A stretch of DNA of 64,000 nucleotides from Tetranychus cinnabarinus (lineage: Eukaryota > Arthropoda > Arachnida > Trombidiformes > Tetranychidae), in the NCBI GenBank assembly GCA_022266195.1, contig WHVY01000001.1, positions 4,216,001 to 4,280,000 of the forward strand, read 5' to 3'. A model generated the notes under the pieces. It had not been told where the DNA came from and ran no database searches. It saw only the letters and a list, made by a program, of their open reading frames with translations. The position numbers were made by a program, and so were the translations under genes. Shown here in pieces: positions 38,210 through 49,207 of this stretch. How positions within the stretch are numbered: position 1 is the first letter of the stretch; each line of letters opens with the position of its first letter.

Positions 38210-38942
38210 AAAATTGAAAAAGAGCCAGATTTACCCACGAAATTAGTTTATTAATTGAAGAGCCAGTCGAAAATGCAAAGTAATTTTTGAACAGTGAATT
38301 TTCTCAGTTAATTTGATGTTTGGTTTCAATTTTTTCGCCTTAAAATCGCCTTCTGTTTGTGAACTGGAAAAGTTAGTCTCAAACTGAAGCTGAAATCCTT
38401 CCATGAAGTCTCTTATCACTTTGCTCTTCAACACTGATATTTTTTTCTGAGTAAAAGTATTGATACTTTGCCTGTAGATAATACTCCATATCAAGAAATT
38501 TGATGAAATAAAACAATTTACATGACGATGAAATACAATTTGATTAAATTATCAGGCAATCAACAGAATCGGGAAAAATTGAGCTTTCAGTTGTCTCTAG
38601 AAACTTTAGTGACCCAACTACCAGATCCATGCTTTAATTGAACTCATTAAATACTTGTTACCTGCATGATTCCGATAGTGATTCCTTTCAATATCGCGAA
38701 AAACTAATAGAAACAGCTGTAAAAGGCTTGTTGACTTATTAAAAAAAGTGTGAACTTAATTAATCAAATTGAAATTATCAAAGAACAGGTTTACTCAGAT
38801 CAACTCAATAAAAATGTTTACGTTTACGTTAATGTTTGAAATCTGCTAATACTAAAACGCAAATATCACTTTTCCAGATCATGTACTTCAATCACATGTA
38901 CCAAGAAAATTCAGAAAAATCATTTTTCATGCAGATTTAAAT
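38210..38942. repeat. Cystatin-unit flanking repeat
   Basis: This block contains agccagatttaccca, tcaggcaatcaacagaatcg, ttcagttgtctctagaaac and gatcaactcaat. Diverged copies lie at about 35775-36240, 40330-40620, 40990-41400, 42800-43090, 46446-46677 plus 47217-47400, and 49510-49620, each just downstream (in gene sense) of a minus-strand cystatin. The copies show that whole gene-plus-flank units were duplicated, not only coding exons. Several transposable elements are inserted in them. Confidence 0.75.
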
Positions 38943-39396
38943 TTAATCACAAATGTATATGCTTTTCTTGTCTTTGTTAGGACCAGTAGGCTCGAGCCAT
39001 AACTGAACGACGCATTCTTTAGGACGTGCCTGTGAACAAGATAATGAATGAATAACAATTCTCAATAGTTTGGTGTTTGAATATGTTTTAAATGCTGTTA
39101 AACCTTACATCTTCCTTGATTTGACAATCATGATCAGTGTACGGTCCAGATTTGGGACAATCAGTTTTTCGTAAGATCACTTTAAGCACATAAGTACCAT
39201 CGCCACTAGATTTAGCTTCTTTAATCTGGATCAGTTTATTGTAATACAAACTATTGTCCTTTGCGTTGATATCAGCAACGGCTTGGTCAGCTAACTTTAT
39301 AACATTTGGATCATCAACAGAGAGCGTTGACCATGTTCCGAGAAGAGCCGCAAATACAGTTCCAAAAAGGCAGACAGTTAACATGAAGAATTTCAT
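38943..39396 (-). CDS. Secreted cystatin 3 (124 aa)
   Basis: Exons 39396-39109 and 39029-38943 (79-bp intron, GTAAGG donor). Signal peptide identical in sequence to cystatin 2. The mature N-terminus LLGTWSTLSVDDP keeps a Gly. The first-loop region is shortened and reads KSSGDGTYVL, with no Gln or Val of QxVxG. Cysteines TDC, HDC, KEC and YIC are present. The C-terminal exon is the most divergent of the family (CVVQLWLEPTGPNKD). No membrane-protein remnant lies upstream in this unit. 39640-40640 instead holds unrelated sequence and inserted elements. Confidence 0.85.
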
Positions 39397-40023
39397 TTTT
39401 GAAATAATCTCCTTCTTCACAGGTAACAAGAGTTGATTTACTGATTTAAAGTTGAAATAGATTTGAATATTAAATTGAAAATAGCTATAGAGAAAAATAG
39501 AGAAAAATGGAAAAGGAAAAGATCTTGACATAATTATCTGATTTCATTGAGAAAACAGATGATAAAATTGAAATGAAATGATTGAATTTTTTTAATTTAG
39601 ATTTTGCTTAACCAACATCATGGAACTTGAAACTTACACTGCGTTGCATGGCATTAAGGACAGTATACAATTTAATCTTAAAGGTTTAAATATTTAGAAA
39701 ATATTAGTTTTTGTTTGATAATATGATAAAGTTGGACGTTAAAAATAATTATTAAGATAATCAAATTCGTTATCAGTTTGGTTTCAAGTTTAATCTAGAA
39801 AATAATAATTTTAATCGAAATTTGCTGATGCATGGTATTAAGGACACTTTTCAATTTTGATATTTATTAATAACTGTATTTACTAATAATGTGTGCTACC
39901 ACCATTTTTTGCAATAACCTCGACTAATCTATCTTTCATAGATAATATACAATTTTGTATCATTAATTGATCGATGTTTTTCTTATTACTTTGCTCTTCA
40001 ATTTTACTGATATTTTTTTCTAA

Positions 40024-40338
40024 CAAGGGAAGTGAGGCAAGTGGTAAGGTTAGAATCGGATAAAAAGTGTATAATTCTATTGATCATGGTGAAAATAGTT
40101 GGTTACCGTACAAAGTTGAGAACGCAATTGTCCTTTTCTACCTCGAAGTCCGACCATTGCTTTTCAAAGCGCATAAAGCCATAGTGAATATAATCATAAC
40201 TTTTGACTTTTCAACAAATCAAAAGTTTACCTCTGTGGTAAGTTAACCAATTTCAACTTATCGCTATTTTCATCATGATCAATAGAATTATACACTTTTT
40301 ATCCGATTCTAACCGTATCACTTGCCTCACTTTCCTTG
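40024..40338. mobile_element. MITE-like element with 75-bp terminal inverted repeats
   Basis: A 315-bp element starts CAAGGGAAGTGAGGCAAGTG and ends with its inverse, with about 75-bp inverted repeats differing at only a few positions. It interrupts the cystatin-unit flanking repeat between a ttttttctaa word and gtgagtaaaagta, which are adjacent in the copy near 35915. No coding capacity, so it is non-autonomous. The target duplication is not clear and the superfamily cannot be assigned. Confidence 0.75.
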
Positions 40339-40639
40339 TGAGTAAAAGTACAGATAATTTGCCTGTCGATGATATTCTGCATATCAAGAAATTCGATAAA
40401 AATAATACAATTTACATGACGATGAAATACAATTTGATGAAATTATCAGGCAATCAACAGAATCGAGAAAAATTGAGCTTTTGTTGTCTCTAGAGACATT
40501 TGTGACCCACAAACCAGATCTTTGCTTTAATTGAACACACAAATACTCCTAAATAAGATTCCTTTATTTCAATATCGCGAAACACTAATAGAAACAGCGT
40601 AAAAGTCTTTTTGACTTATTACAAAAAGCGCAAACTTAA

Positions 40640-40966
40640 TTTCATGATGAATCGATGGAAATAAGTCAAAAAAGATGTTTGGTGAATTGTTAGGACCTGC
40701 AAATTTTCGCTTCAATTTTTATTCAAATTTTAAGTCTAATCAGACCTATTGTGATGAATTGCAAATGAAAAAAACAAAACAATTCACAACAAACTAAACA
40801 AAATGAATGCTAGTCTGCTTGAGAATGGCAATTTTTCATAGTTTCAGTTCGTAACATTAGGGCTGATTAGACTTAAAATTTGAATAAAAATTGAAGCGAA
40901 ATTTTGCAGGTCCTAACAATTCACCAAATATCTTTTTTAGCTTATTTCCATCGATGTATCATGAAA
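40640..40966. mobile_element. MITE-like element with about 109-bp terminal inverted repeats
   Basis: 40640-40748 and about 40858-40966 are inverted repeats with few mismatches (shared words tttggtgaattgttaggacc and attttaagtctaatcag), with a loop of about 110 bp. It interrupts the same flanking repeat as its neighbour. No ORF. Superfamily not assigned. Confidence 0.75.
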
Positions 40967-41440
40967 TTTCCCAAATCAAATCGTACCAGGTGGGTCCCCT
41001 CCCTTGTAAGTAAAAGTATCGATACTTTGCTAGTCGATTCACGATACCAAAAAAAAACAAATTTGATTAAATTATCAGGCAATTAACAGAATCGAGAAAA
41101 ATTGAGCTTTCAGTTGTCTCTAGAAACTCTTGTGACTCACAAACCAGATCTATGCTTTAATTGAACTCATTAAATACTTGATTCCGATAGTGATTCCTTT
41201 CAGTATCGCGAAAAACTAATAGAAACAGCAGTAAAAGGCTTGTTGACTTATTAAAAAAGTGTAAACTTAATTAATCGAATTGAAATTATCAAAGAACGGG
41301 TTTATTCAGATCAACTCAATGAAAATGATTACGAATTTTTTTGAATCTGCTAATTTTAAATTGCAAATTTCGCTTTTTCCATATCATGTAATTCAAGAAC
41401 ATGTACCAAGAAAATTTGGACAAATCATTTTTTACACAGA

Positions 41441-41912
41441 TTAAATTTCACCACAGAGGAACTTATAGATCTTGTTTTCTTCAGAACCAGCACGTACATA
41501 TGCATCGACGTTGCATAGTTTAGGAGGTTCCTGTGAACAAGAAAATGAATGAATATCAAATCTCAATAGTTTGGTCATTGTGTTTAAATGTACTTCAGTA
41601 TTTGATGTTAAAACTTACATCTTGGTTGATTTGACAAGCATCAGTGTACGGTTTAGACTTGGGACAATCAGTTATTCGTATGACCAATTTAAGCTCATAT
41701 TCAATTTTATCGGCAACTCTAGATTTAGCTTCTTTAATCTGGATCAATTTATTGTAATACAAACTATTGTCCTGTGCGTTGATATAAGCAACGGCTTGGT
41801 CAGCTAATGTTATAACAGTTGGATCATCAACAGGGAGCGGTGTCCATTCTATTGGAGGACTCGTAGCAAATAGAGCTCCAAAAAGGCAAACAGATAAGAT
41901 TAAGAATTTCAT
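41441..41912 (-). CDS. Secreted cystatin 4 (127 aa)
   Basis: Exons 41912-41619 and 41530-41441 (88-bp intron). Signal peptide MKFLILSVCLFGALFA, then a mature start SPPIEWTPLPVDDP without the conserved N-terminal Gly. The first loop reads RVADK, so Gln and Gly are lost. Cysteines TDC, DAC, KLC and FLC are present. The upstream TATTTAAA seen before cystatins 2 and 5 is altered here (ctacttcagagg), so promoter strength may differ. Closest relative in the window is cystatin 7 (shared EYELKLVIR and DACQINQDVSFN). Confidence 0.85.
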
Positions 41913-42604
41913 TTTCGAAACAATCTCTTTCTTCACAGGTAACAAGAGTTGGATTAATAGTTGAAATTGATATAGAATTGAATATTAAATTGAAAACAAG
42001 CTACTTCAGAGGAAAAATGGAAAATGAAAAGATCTTGACATTAGTTATCCGATTCAATTGAGAAAACAGATGATAAAATTGTAACCAAACTTGTAGAAAA
42101 CGAAAAATTGAAATGAAAGGATTAAATTTCTTTAATTTAGATTTTGCTTAACCAACATTATGAAACTTGAAACTTATGAGAAGACGGCAATCAGACGATC
42201 GCAATGGAAATTTAAAGTCACTGACAATTGTGAGACCTTGGTGTCAAATTAATCAGACTAGCTTAATATCCTCATTGTCAGTTATTTGCTGTTTAAAATT
42301 AGTATCAATCTTCAAATCAGATGTTCCAAATATTAAATTAATAAATTTGCTCACAACCATTGTCCAAGTGTGATAAAAATCTGTTTGAATTAGTCAAAAG
42401 AATGAGTTTTCGATGAAATTCTTGCTTTTCAGATGCAAGTCGAGGAAGCTGGAAAACTGAAATTATTACAGATAAACCGACTAATCATTGTTTAATAAGC
42501 ATCTCAATTGTTAGTCCATGTTCCTACTTGCGGATTGCTCTGTGCTTTAAATGTGTCCGTTTCGCTAAGAAGAATTGTCCCATAATGTCCTCGGTATGAT
42601 AATT

Positions 42605-42764
42605 CCAGCAATCGTTGCTGTTATTTTTGTGATGCTAATCATAATCACTCACTCTCTCTGCTATTGCTTGCCTTATTTGTACTAAAAGACGTCGATTTGA
42701 ATCATTATCAAGAGGTCCTTTTGAATTGAGATCGGATTGATTTGTAATCCTGTCCTTTGTGTAG
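42605..42764 (+). pseudogene. Membrane-protein 3' fragment, copy 2, frameshifted
   Basis: Homologous to the membrane-span region at 37481. It starts PAIVAVIFVMLIIIT, but a 4-bp duplication (cactcact) shifts the frame, and the tail codon TCA has become TGA in the gattgattt word. Non-functional remnant in the expected position upstream of cystatin 4. Confidence 0.8.
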
Positions 42765-43300
42765 CCAATCTATCATAAATTTATCAAGTTTTTAATGCGT
42801 TCAATTAAAGCATGGATCTGGTTGTTGGGTCACAAGAGTTTCTAGAGACAACTGAAAGTTCAATTTTTCTCGATTCTGTTAATTGTCTTCTACAACTGTT
42901 TCTATTAGAAAAGGCTGTAAAAGGCTTGTTGACACATTACAAAAAGTGAAAAATTAACTAATCAAATTAAAATTATCAAAGAACAGGTTTATTCAGATTA
43001 ATTCAATCGAAACGCTTACGCATTTGTTTTGAAATCTGCTAATCTTCAATCGCAAATTTCGCCTTTCCAGATTATGTACTTCAATTACATTTTCAAAAAA
43101 AATCGGTCAAGTTATTTTTCATTCTCATGAATTGTTTCGCAACTTAATATAACGATTTTAATTTATTGAATGCATTGTTTAAGCAGACATTGATAAATGA
43201 AATTATTGCGTTAAACGCAAAAAAAACGCATGAGTCTGGCGTTTTTGTTTGATGCGTATCTCGATGGCCATTTGACGCAATTTAGTGTAGCAATTTTTCT

Positions 43301-43778
43301 TTAACTGGGGGGTAGAGGAATTTCATCACATTGTAAACGCCGGATCTTGATTTCTTCAGACCCAACAGGTTTATGTGCATCGACGCTGCATATGCGACCA
43401 GGTAACTGTGAACAAGAAAATGAATGAATAACAAACCTCAATAGTTTGGTCATTGTGTTTAAAAATGCTTTAAATGATGTTGAAACTTACTTCTCTTATT
43501 TCACAATCATCATGGTATGGTTTAGATATGGGACAATAAGTTGATCGTATGATAAATTTAAGCATATAAGTAACTCCATCATCGACTACAGATTTAGGTT
43601 CTTGAATCTCGATCAGTTTATTGTAATTAAACTTTTCCTGTGAGTTGACATTAGCAACGGCTTGTTTAGCTAACTTTATAACAGTTGGATCATCAACAGG
43701 GAGCGGTGTCCATTCTGTAGAAGGACTCTTAGCAAATACAGTTCCAAAAAGGCAGACAGTTAACATGAAGAATTTCAT
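43301..43778 (-). CDS. Secreted cystatin 5 (130 aa)
   Basis: Exons 43778-43491 and 43405-43301 (85-bp intron). Signal peptide MKFFMLTVCLFGTVFA, then KSPSTEWTPLPVDDP. The first loop reads VVDDG: the Val and Gly are retained but not the Gln. Cysteines TYC, DDC, RIC and LQC are present. The C-terminus is extended by IPLPPS. A TATTTAAA-type box lies about 95 bp upstream. Downstream (43200-43260) a short hairpin of gcgttt/aaacgc words replaces part of the usual flank. Confidence 0.85.
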
Positions 43779-44789
43779 TTTTGAAACAATCTTTTTCTTC
43801 ACAGGTAACAATAGTTGGTTTACTAATTGAAAGTTTAAATAGGTTTGAATATTGAATTGAAAACAAGCTACTTTAAATAGATGGTAAATCGAAAAGGAAA
43901 AGATCTTGACATTAGTTATCGACGTGATTGCTAGTCGATTTCATTGAGAAAACAGATGATAAAATTATAACCAAACTTGTAGAAACTGAAAAATGAAAGG
44001 ATTAAATTTCTTATATTTAGATTTTGTTTAACCAACATTATGAAACTTGAAACTTATTAGAAGACGGCAATGAGACGATCGAAATGGAAATTTATAGTCA
44101 GTATTTTAAGCTGGAAATTCGTTTTTCCCTTTTCAGAAGATTCATTGTTTAACTGACGATTGTAAGCAATGGTGTCAATTTAAATCAGACTAGCTCAATA
44201 TCCTCATTCTCAGTATCAATCTTCAAATCAGATCTTGTAAATAATAAATTAATAAATTTGTTCACAATCATTGTCCAAGTTCGTAAAAATCTGTTTAAAT
44301 TAGTCAAAAGAAAGCTTTTCAGATGCAAGTCGAGGAAGCTCTTGTCAGTGATTTGCTGTTTGAAATAAGTATCAATTTTAAGCGCAATCTTTAAAATATT
44401 TACGAATTTGCTCACAAATATTGCTCGAGTGAAATAAAAATCTGTTCAAGTTTAAACAAAAGAAAGCCTTTTGATAAAACTTTTGCTTTTCAGACATTAG
44501 TCACTCAACAGTTCAGCTTTTCGGTTGCAAGTTGAGGAAGCTCAAAAACTGAAATCATTGCAGATAGACCGGCCAATCATTGTTTAATTTAGCCTCCTAA
44601 TTGTTAGTCCATGTGCCTACTTTAGGATTAGTCTGAGCTTGAGCTGAGAATGTGACCGTTTAGCTTAGAAGCGCTGTTTCATAATGTTCGTCAATATGGT
44701 AAGCATATGGTTTACGTATTATATAATAACCGTTAGTTCATTTAACTTCAAACGGTGCGCCTTTGAACACCTTTGCTTCAGGCAGAATT

Positions 44790-45130
44790 TTGATGGATTT
44801 TAGTGCAGAGGATCCTCGAAAAACGCAGTTGCCTGTTATACGAGTGGTCGCATTTTTGTCGACAAGCTAAGCTTCAGCTCCTAAACAAATCAAATTATTC
44901 AAATGAAAATTTCACTAAAGACCTTAAAATTGAATGGACTTGCCACCGACAAATGATTACATGAGTCCGAGGTCACAGGAAAAAGTTTATGCTGCTTGCT
45001 CAATTGAAAACAGGGGCTCAAAATATAAACTTTTTTCTGTGACCTCAGACGAATCCAATCTTTCGTCAGTCAATGCAGCTGATTATCAGTTAATGTATTA
45101 ATACTTAATATATTTATACGGATTTTCAGC
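44790..45130 (+). repeat. Tail-segment repeat, copy 2
   Basis: Same order of words as 37738-38060 with few differences (ttgaatggacttgcca, ctgtgacctcagacga, tcgtcagtcaatgcag). The membrane-span fragment expected before it is not recognisable. Confidence 0.65.
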
Positions 45131-45256
45131 ACTCTATCATATTTTTCATAAGATATCTATGAAAAATCTTTAAACTTCAGAGCGCGATTAGTCTCTTATT
45201 ATTTTGCTCTTTAATTTTAGTAAAAGTAGAGTAAAAGTATCGATACTTTACCTGTC

Positions 45257-46445
45257 AGTAGTAAAGGGTATCTAACGCCACGAAAAGGTGGAGTCTATTT
45301 TAAGAGGAAAGGGGGAAAAATGCGCAAACAACCGATTTTGGAAGTTAAGGTTAAGGGTAAACCTCAACTCAAACAAGTTTAATTATCATTATTTTTATTC
45401 ATTTTTTACATTTTTAATCTTCATTATTATCATTATCATTATTTTTATTATTATCAATTAAAGTCTATAGAGACTTAAACCTTTTACATTTAATGATTTC
45501 AAAAGAGTCATTTACTCTTTTGAAAGTCATAGTAAAAGGGTATGGTGAACTGATATGAGGAGGATCAGCAGCCACCAAAGAATCAAAATCAAGCCGCCTG
45601 GGACGGAACGGAGTCATCAGAGGTGTTGGTGTTGCTGTGATTGCTGCAGAGGAAGGTGGAGAGGAGGTGATGGTTTCCCAACCAGAGCTGCCTGTGGATT
45701 CTATCCGGATCTCAGAATCATCGGATGCTATGATGGAGTTAGTGATGGAGGTTGAGGAAATCTCAATGGCTGAGTCAACCCCACCAATGGTTTCCTCTTC
45801 TTCCACGTTTGGTTGAGGTCTATATTTAAGGACCAAACCATCAATGGCTCCAACCATCTGAACAAATGAGGAAGCCCAATCCTGTTGGATCGAAAGCCCA
45901 GCCTGGAGCTTCCTCAAGAGACCAACCACCTCCTTCAAGGGAACAGCACCATTCAAATGCTCTGAGTCGAGCAATGCCTCTCTCGTCTGCTGGCTGATGG
46001 ATCGAAGGGCCACAGTCTCAGCACATCGATGAAGAGGGATGAATGATGATGAAGATTCATCAGAGACGGACATTGAAGTCTCATCGACAGGAGATACCAG
46101 AGCAGCAGAAGCAGGAGAAGGCAGCGGAGTGCGAGCTGGAGAAGCCAGAGGAGTTAAAGTAGCGACAGGCAGGGGCAGAGGATGGTCCATGCTCGACCCA
46201 TGATTGTTTGATAGGTTTCATATCTCACGTTTTGAGATAGTAAATCTTCTCTATTCGGAATTTGAAATGACATGTTTACAAGTTTATGAAGAAATGAACA
46301 AAGATCTTTGAAAACTAGTATATTTATATGCAAAATTTTCGTTTTGAAATTTAAAATTTACCGCGCAACTTTTCTACGCATTTCCCCCTAACCCTCCCCT
46401 AAAATAGGCTCCACCTTTTCGTGGCGTTAGATACCCTTTACTACT
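45257..46445 (-). mobile_element. 1189-bp inverted-repeat element with 6-bp target duplication
   Basis: Flanked by the direct repeat CCTGTC (45251-45256 and 46446-46451). The empty site is visible in the paralogous flank copies as tttgcctgtcgatgata or tttgcctgtagataata. The termini AGTAGTAAAGGGTATC and its inverse begin inverted repeats of about 70 bp that are identical for the first 37 bp or so. The interior is richer in GC than its surroundings and holds a single intact ORF on -. A TATA-like TATAAATATA (46319-46328) and AATAAA signals after the ORF make a compact transcription unit. Both the 6-bp duplication and 5'-AG ends recall Maverick/Polinton elements, but the size and ORF do not match an autonomous one. 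Confidence 0.8.
45465..46190 (-). CDS. Unknown protein encoded by the 1189-bp element (241 aa)
   Basis: A single uninterrupted frame from ATG 46190 to stop at 45465. The N-terminus is Pro/Ser/Ala-rich (PLPLPVATLTPLASPARTPL), followed by an acidic/Ser stretch. A predicted helical central block (SQQTREALL...VPLKEVVGLLRKLQ) and a Ser/Thr/Pro-rich region with TPTPLMTPFRPRR follow, and the C-terminus is basic (RFKSL). There is no signal peptide, membrane span, zinc finger or recognisable DDE or integrase catalytic motif. Composition and GC content differ from host genes nearby. It may be an accessory or structural protein of a larger parent element, a captured host fragment, or a novel mobility factor. 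Function is unknown. Confidence 0.65.
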   Translation of the reverse strand: MDHPLPLPVATLTPLASPARTPLPSPASAALVSPVDETSMSVSDESSSSFIPLHRCAETVALRSISQQTREALLDSEHLNGAVPLKEVVGLLRKLQAGLSIQQDWASSFVQMVGAIDGLVLKYRPQPNVEEEETIGGVDSAIEISSTSITNSIIASDDSEIRIESTGSSGWETITSSPPSSAAITATPTPLMTPFRPRRLDFDSLVAADPPHISSPYPFTMTFKRVNDSFEIIKCKRFKSL

Positions 46446-46677
46446 CCTGTCGATAATACTCCATATCAAGAAATTTGATGAAATTATTAGGCAATCAACA
46501 GAATCGAGGAAAAATTGAGCTTTCAGTTGTCTGTAGGGACTCTTGTGTCTCACGAACCAGATCCATGCTTTAATTGAACTCATTAAATACTTGATACCTT
46601 TATGATTGATAGTGATTCCTTTTCAATATCGCCAAACACTGATTGAAACAGCTGTAAAAAGCAGGTTGACTTATTGA

Positions 46678-47216
46678 GTTGTCCGGGCCGAAATGGTGCA
46701 AGTTTGATCAAAGGTATTCCGAATAGAATTGTTCAGCTAACAAGAGTAATTATGCGAAATTTCATGTCGAAATCAACAGTAATTCAAAAGTTATCAGAAA
46801 ATTACTGAAAAAATCAAAAATCGAAAATTTCACCTCATTGATCGAGTCTGTAGACTAAACTTCATGTGATAGATGCATGAAATTGACACAAATTATTCGT
46901 CTTGATTTATTTCATCGAATGGTTTTTTAATTTCTTCAAAAAAATCAAACACTTTTATTTAATTATCAAAAAATATCCAAAGATTGAAAAAAGCTAGCGA
47001 GTTAGGGAAAACCCTTTGATTTTTTGGAATTTTCGCCAAAATAAAAATTTTTGACTTGGATTGTTCTAATTTATCAGCCAAACCATATAATTCTACTCTA
47101 TTAATTGCAAAACAATTCTTAGATATTCAGGTATTACTGACCGAAAATTCATAAAAAAAGTCCCACCAAATCGAAATTAACAACAATCAAACCTCCGCCA
47201 TTTTGGCCCGGACAAC
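46678..47216. mobile_element. 539-bp element with 19-bp inverted termini
   Basis: It starts GTTGTCCGGGCCGAAATGG and ends with the inverse of GTTGTCCGGGCCAAAATGG (one mismatch). It is inserted in the cystatin-unit flank between gttgacttatt and tacaaaaagt, which are adjacent in other copies. Imperfect flanking words (ttattga and ctaatga) may be a decayed target duplication. No ORF, so it is non-autonomous. Superfamily not assigned. Confidence 0.65.
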
Positions 47217-47424
47217 CTAATGATACAAAAAGTACAAACATAATTAATAAAATTGAAATTAAGACCAACCAAGATAAATCAAATCTATCGAAGAACGGAT
47301 TTATTCAGATCAACTCAATCAAAATGCTTACGAATTTGTTTTGAAATCTGCTAATCTTAAATCGCAAATATCGCCTTTTTCAGATCATGTACTTCAATCA
47401 CATTTACCAAGAAAATTGGAAAAA

Positions 47425-48259
47425 TCATTTTACAGGCTTATGAATTGTTTCACAACGTAATATGACTATCTTGCTTTCGTCAGAACCAACACGTACATAT
47501 GCATCGATGGTGCATAGTTTAGGAGGTGCCTGTGAACAAGAAAATGAATGAATAACAAATCTCAATAGTTTGGTCATTGTGTTTAAATGTACTGGGTTAT
47601 TCAAAAGTCACGCAAGACTTTTTTCGCTTATAACAGCGCCGTCCGCGCAAATTTCGTCCTCATATTTTTTCAATGGCCTTTTGACATCAGTACAATTTGT
47701 TTCGAACGGTTTTTGAAATTTCGATTTTTGTATGATAATTTCAAATTCAAGACTCTTTTTAGTTTAAGCTTGCCACGCAAACCATCGAAATTATCATAGA
47801 AAAATCGAAAATTTAAAAACCGTTCGAAACTAATTGTACTGATGTCAAAAGGCCATTGAAAAAATATGAGGACGAAATTTGCGCGGACGGCGCTGTTATA
47901 AGCGAAAAAAGTCTTGCGTGACTTTTGAATAACCCAGTATTTTAAATGATGTTAAAACTTACAGTATCGTTGATTCCACAAGCATCAGTGTACGGTTTGG
48001 ATTTGTGAGAATAAGTTTTTCGTAAGATTACTTTAATCGTATAAGTAATTTCAGAATGGCGGAGTTTGGATCTAGCTTCTTTGATCTCGATCAGTTTATT
48101 GTAAAACTTACCATTTCCCTCTGCGTTGATTTTAGCAACGGCTTGGTTAGCTTACTTAATAACAGTTGAATCATCGACAGGGAGCGGTTTGTATTTTACA
48201 GGATGACTCTGAGCAAATACAGTTCCAAAAAGGCAGACAGTTAAGATGAAGAATTTCAT
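47425..48259 (-). pseudogene. Cystatin 6 pseudogene with a MITE in its intron
   Basis: Exons 48259-47963 and 47529-47425 align to the other cystatins with intact splice sites, but exon 1 has a premature TAA after STVIK (TTA to TAA, at the Leu of KLA). The first conserved Cys is replaced (TYSHKS instead of TDCPKS) and the first loop is KLRHS. Exon 2 is still open (PPKLCTIDAYVRVGS, then ILRC). The 433-bp intron equals the family's 85 bp plus a 346-bp element and its TA duplication. Expression of a functional inhibitor is unlikely. Confidence 0.85.
47592..47937. mobile_element. Tc1/mariner-type MITE (346 bp) with TA duplication
   Basis: A long hairpin with termini CTGGGTTATTCAAAAGTCAC and their exact inverse, and arms of about 150 bp with few mismatches. 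It is flanked by TA on both sides (47590-47591 and 47938-47939). The empty site is visible in paralogous introns (gtttaaatgta...aaatgatgtt). TA duplication is characteristic of the Tc1/mariner superfamily. It has no ORF and must be mobilised in trans. Confidence 0.85.
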
Positions 48260-49015
48260 TCTTAGAACAATCTTCTTCTTGACAGGCAAATAAGAGTTGG
48301 TTTACTAATTGTAACTTGAAATAGATTTGAATATTAAATTGATAAAAACTACTTCTAATAGACAAAAATTGGGAAAGAAAAAGATCTTGACATAGTTATC
48401 GACGTGATTTCTAGTCGATTTCACTTAGAAAACAGATGATCAAATTGAAACCAAACTTGTAGAAAACGAAAAATTGAAATGAAAGGATTAAATTTCTTTG
48501 ATTTAGATTTTGCTTTACCAATATTATGAAACTTGAAACTTGTTAAGTTAAAAGTCGGCAATTAGACGAATGTAATAAAAATTTAGAAGTCAGTATTTTA
48601 GCCTGGAAATTCATTGTCAAACTGACAATTGTAGAACATTGGTGTCAAATTAAATCAGACTAGTTTAATATTCTCATTTTCAGTGATTTGCAGTTTAAAA
48701 TAAGCATCAACCTTCAAATCAGATGTTCCAAATACTAAATTAATAAATTTGCTCACAACCATTGTCAAGTGTTATAAAAATCTGTTTTAATTAGTCAAAA
48801 GAAAAAGTTTTCGATGAAATTCTTGCTTTTCAGACATTAGTCACTCAACAGTTCTGCTTTGCAGATGCAAGTTTGTTAAGCTCAGAAATTATTACACATA
48901 AACCGGCCAATCATCGTTTAATTTAGCGTTTAAATTGTCCATGCGCCTACTTTCGGATTGCTCTGTCCGTTTTGCTAAGAAGAACTGTTCCATATTATTC
49001 GTCGGTATGGTGGTT

Positions 49016-49207
49016 CCAGCTATCGTTGGTGTTATTTTTGTGATGCTAATCATAATTAATCTCTCTGCTATTGCTTGCCTTATTTGTACTAAAAGACGTC
49101 GATGTAAACCATTATCAAGAGGTCCGCCAAGAGGTACACAAGTGGCGACAAGCTATACATTTTGCAGACAAGCTCCAGCTCCTAAACAACTCAATATATT
49201 CAAATGA
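49016..49207 (+). pseudogene. Membrane-protein 3' fragment, copy 3
   Basis: An open frame starts PAIVGVIFVMLIIINLSAIA, then CLICTKRRRCKPLSRGP, then diverges to PRGTQVATSYTFCRQAPAPK and stops at 49205-49207. A nearby upstream ATG (48935) makes a 90-codon frame, but the cysteine-rich ectodomain of the intact gene is absent. Here the span continues directly into the tail-segment repeat, which suggests that the ancestral gene joined these two parts. Confidence 0.6.

Noticed and set aside
43200..43260. gcgttt/aaacgc hairpin resembling a bacterial terminator
   Set aside because: The window is eukaryotic with introns; a rho-independent terminator has no role here, so it is noted only as a local inverted repeat.
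47587..47799. 70-codon frame in the intron of cystatin 6
   Set aside because: Lies within the MITE hairpin; not a transposase and not conserved between the arms.
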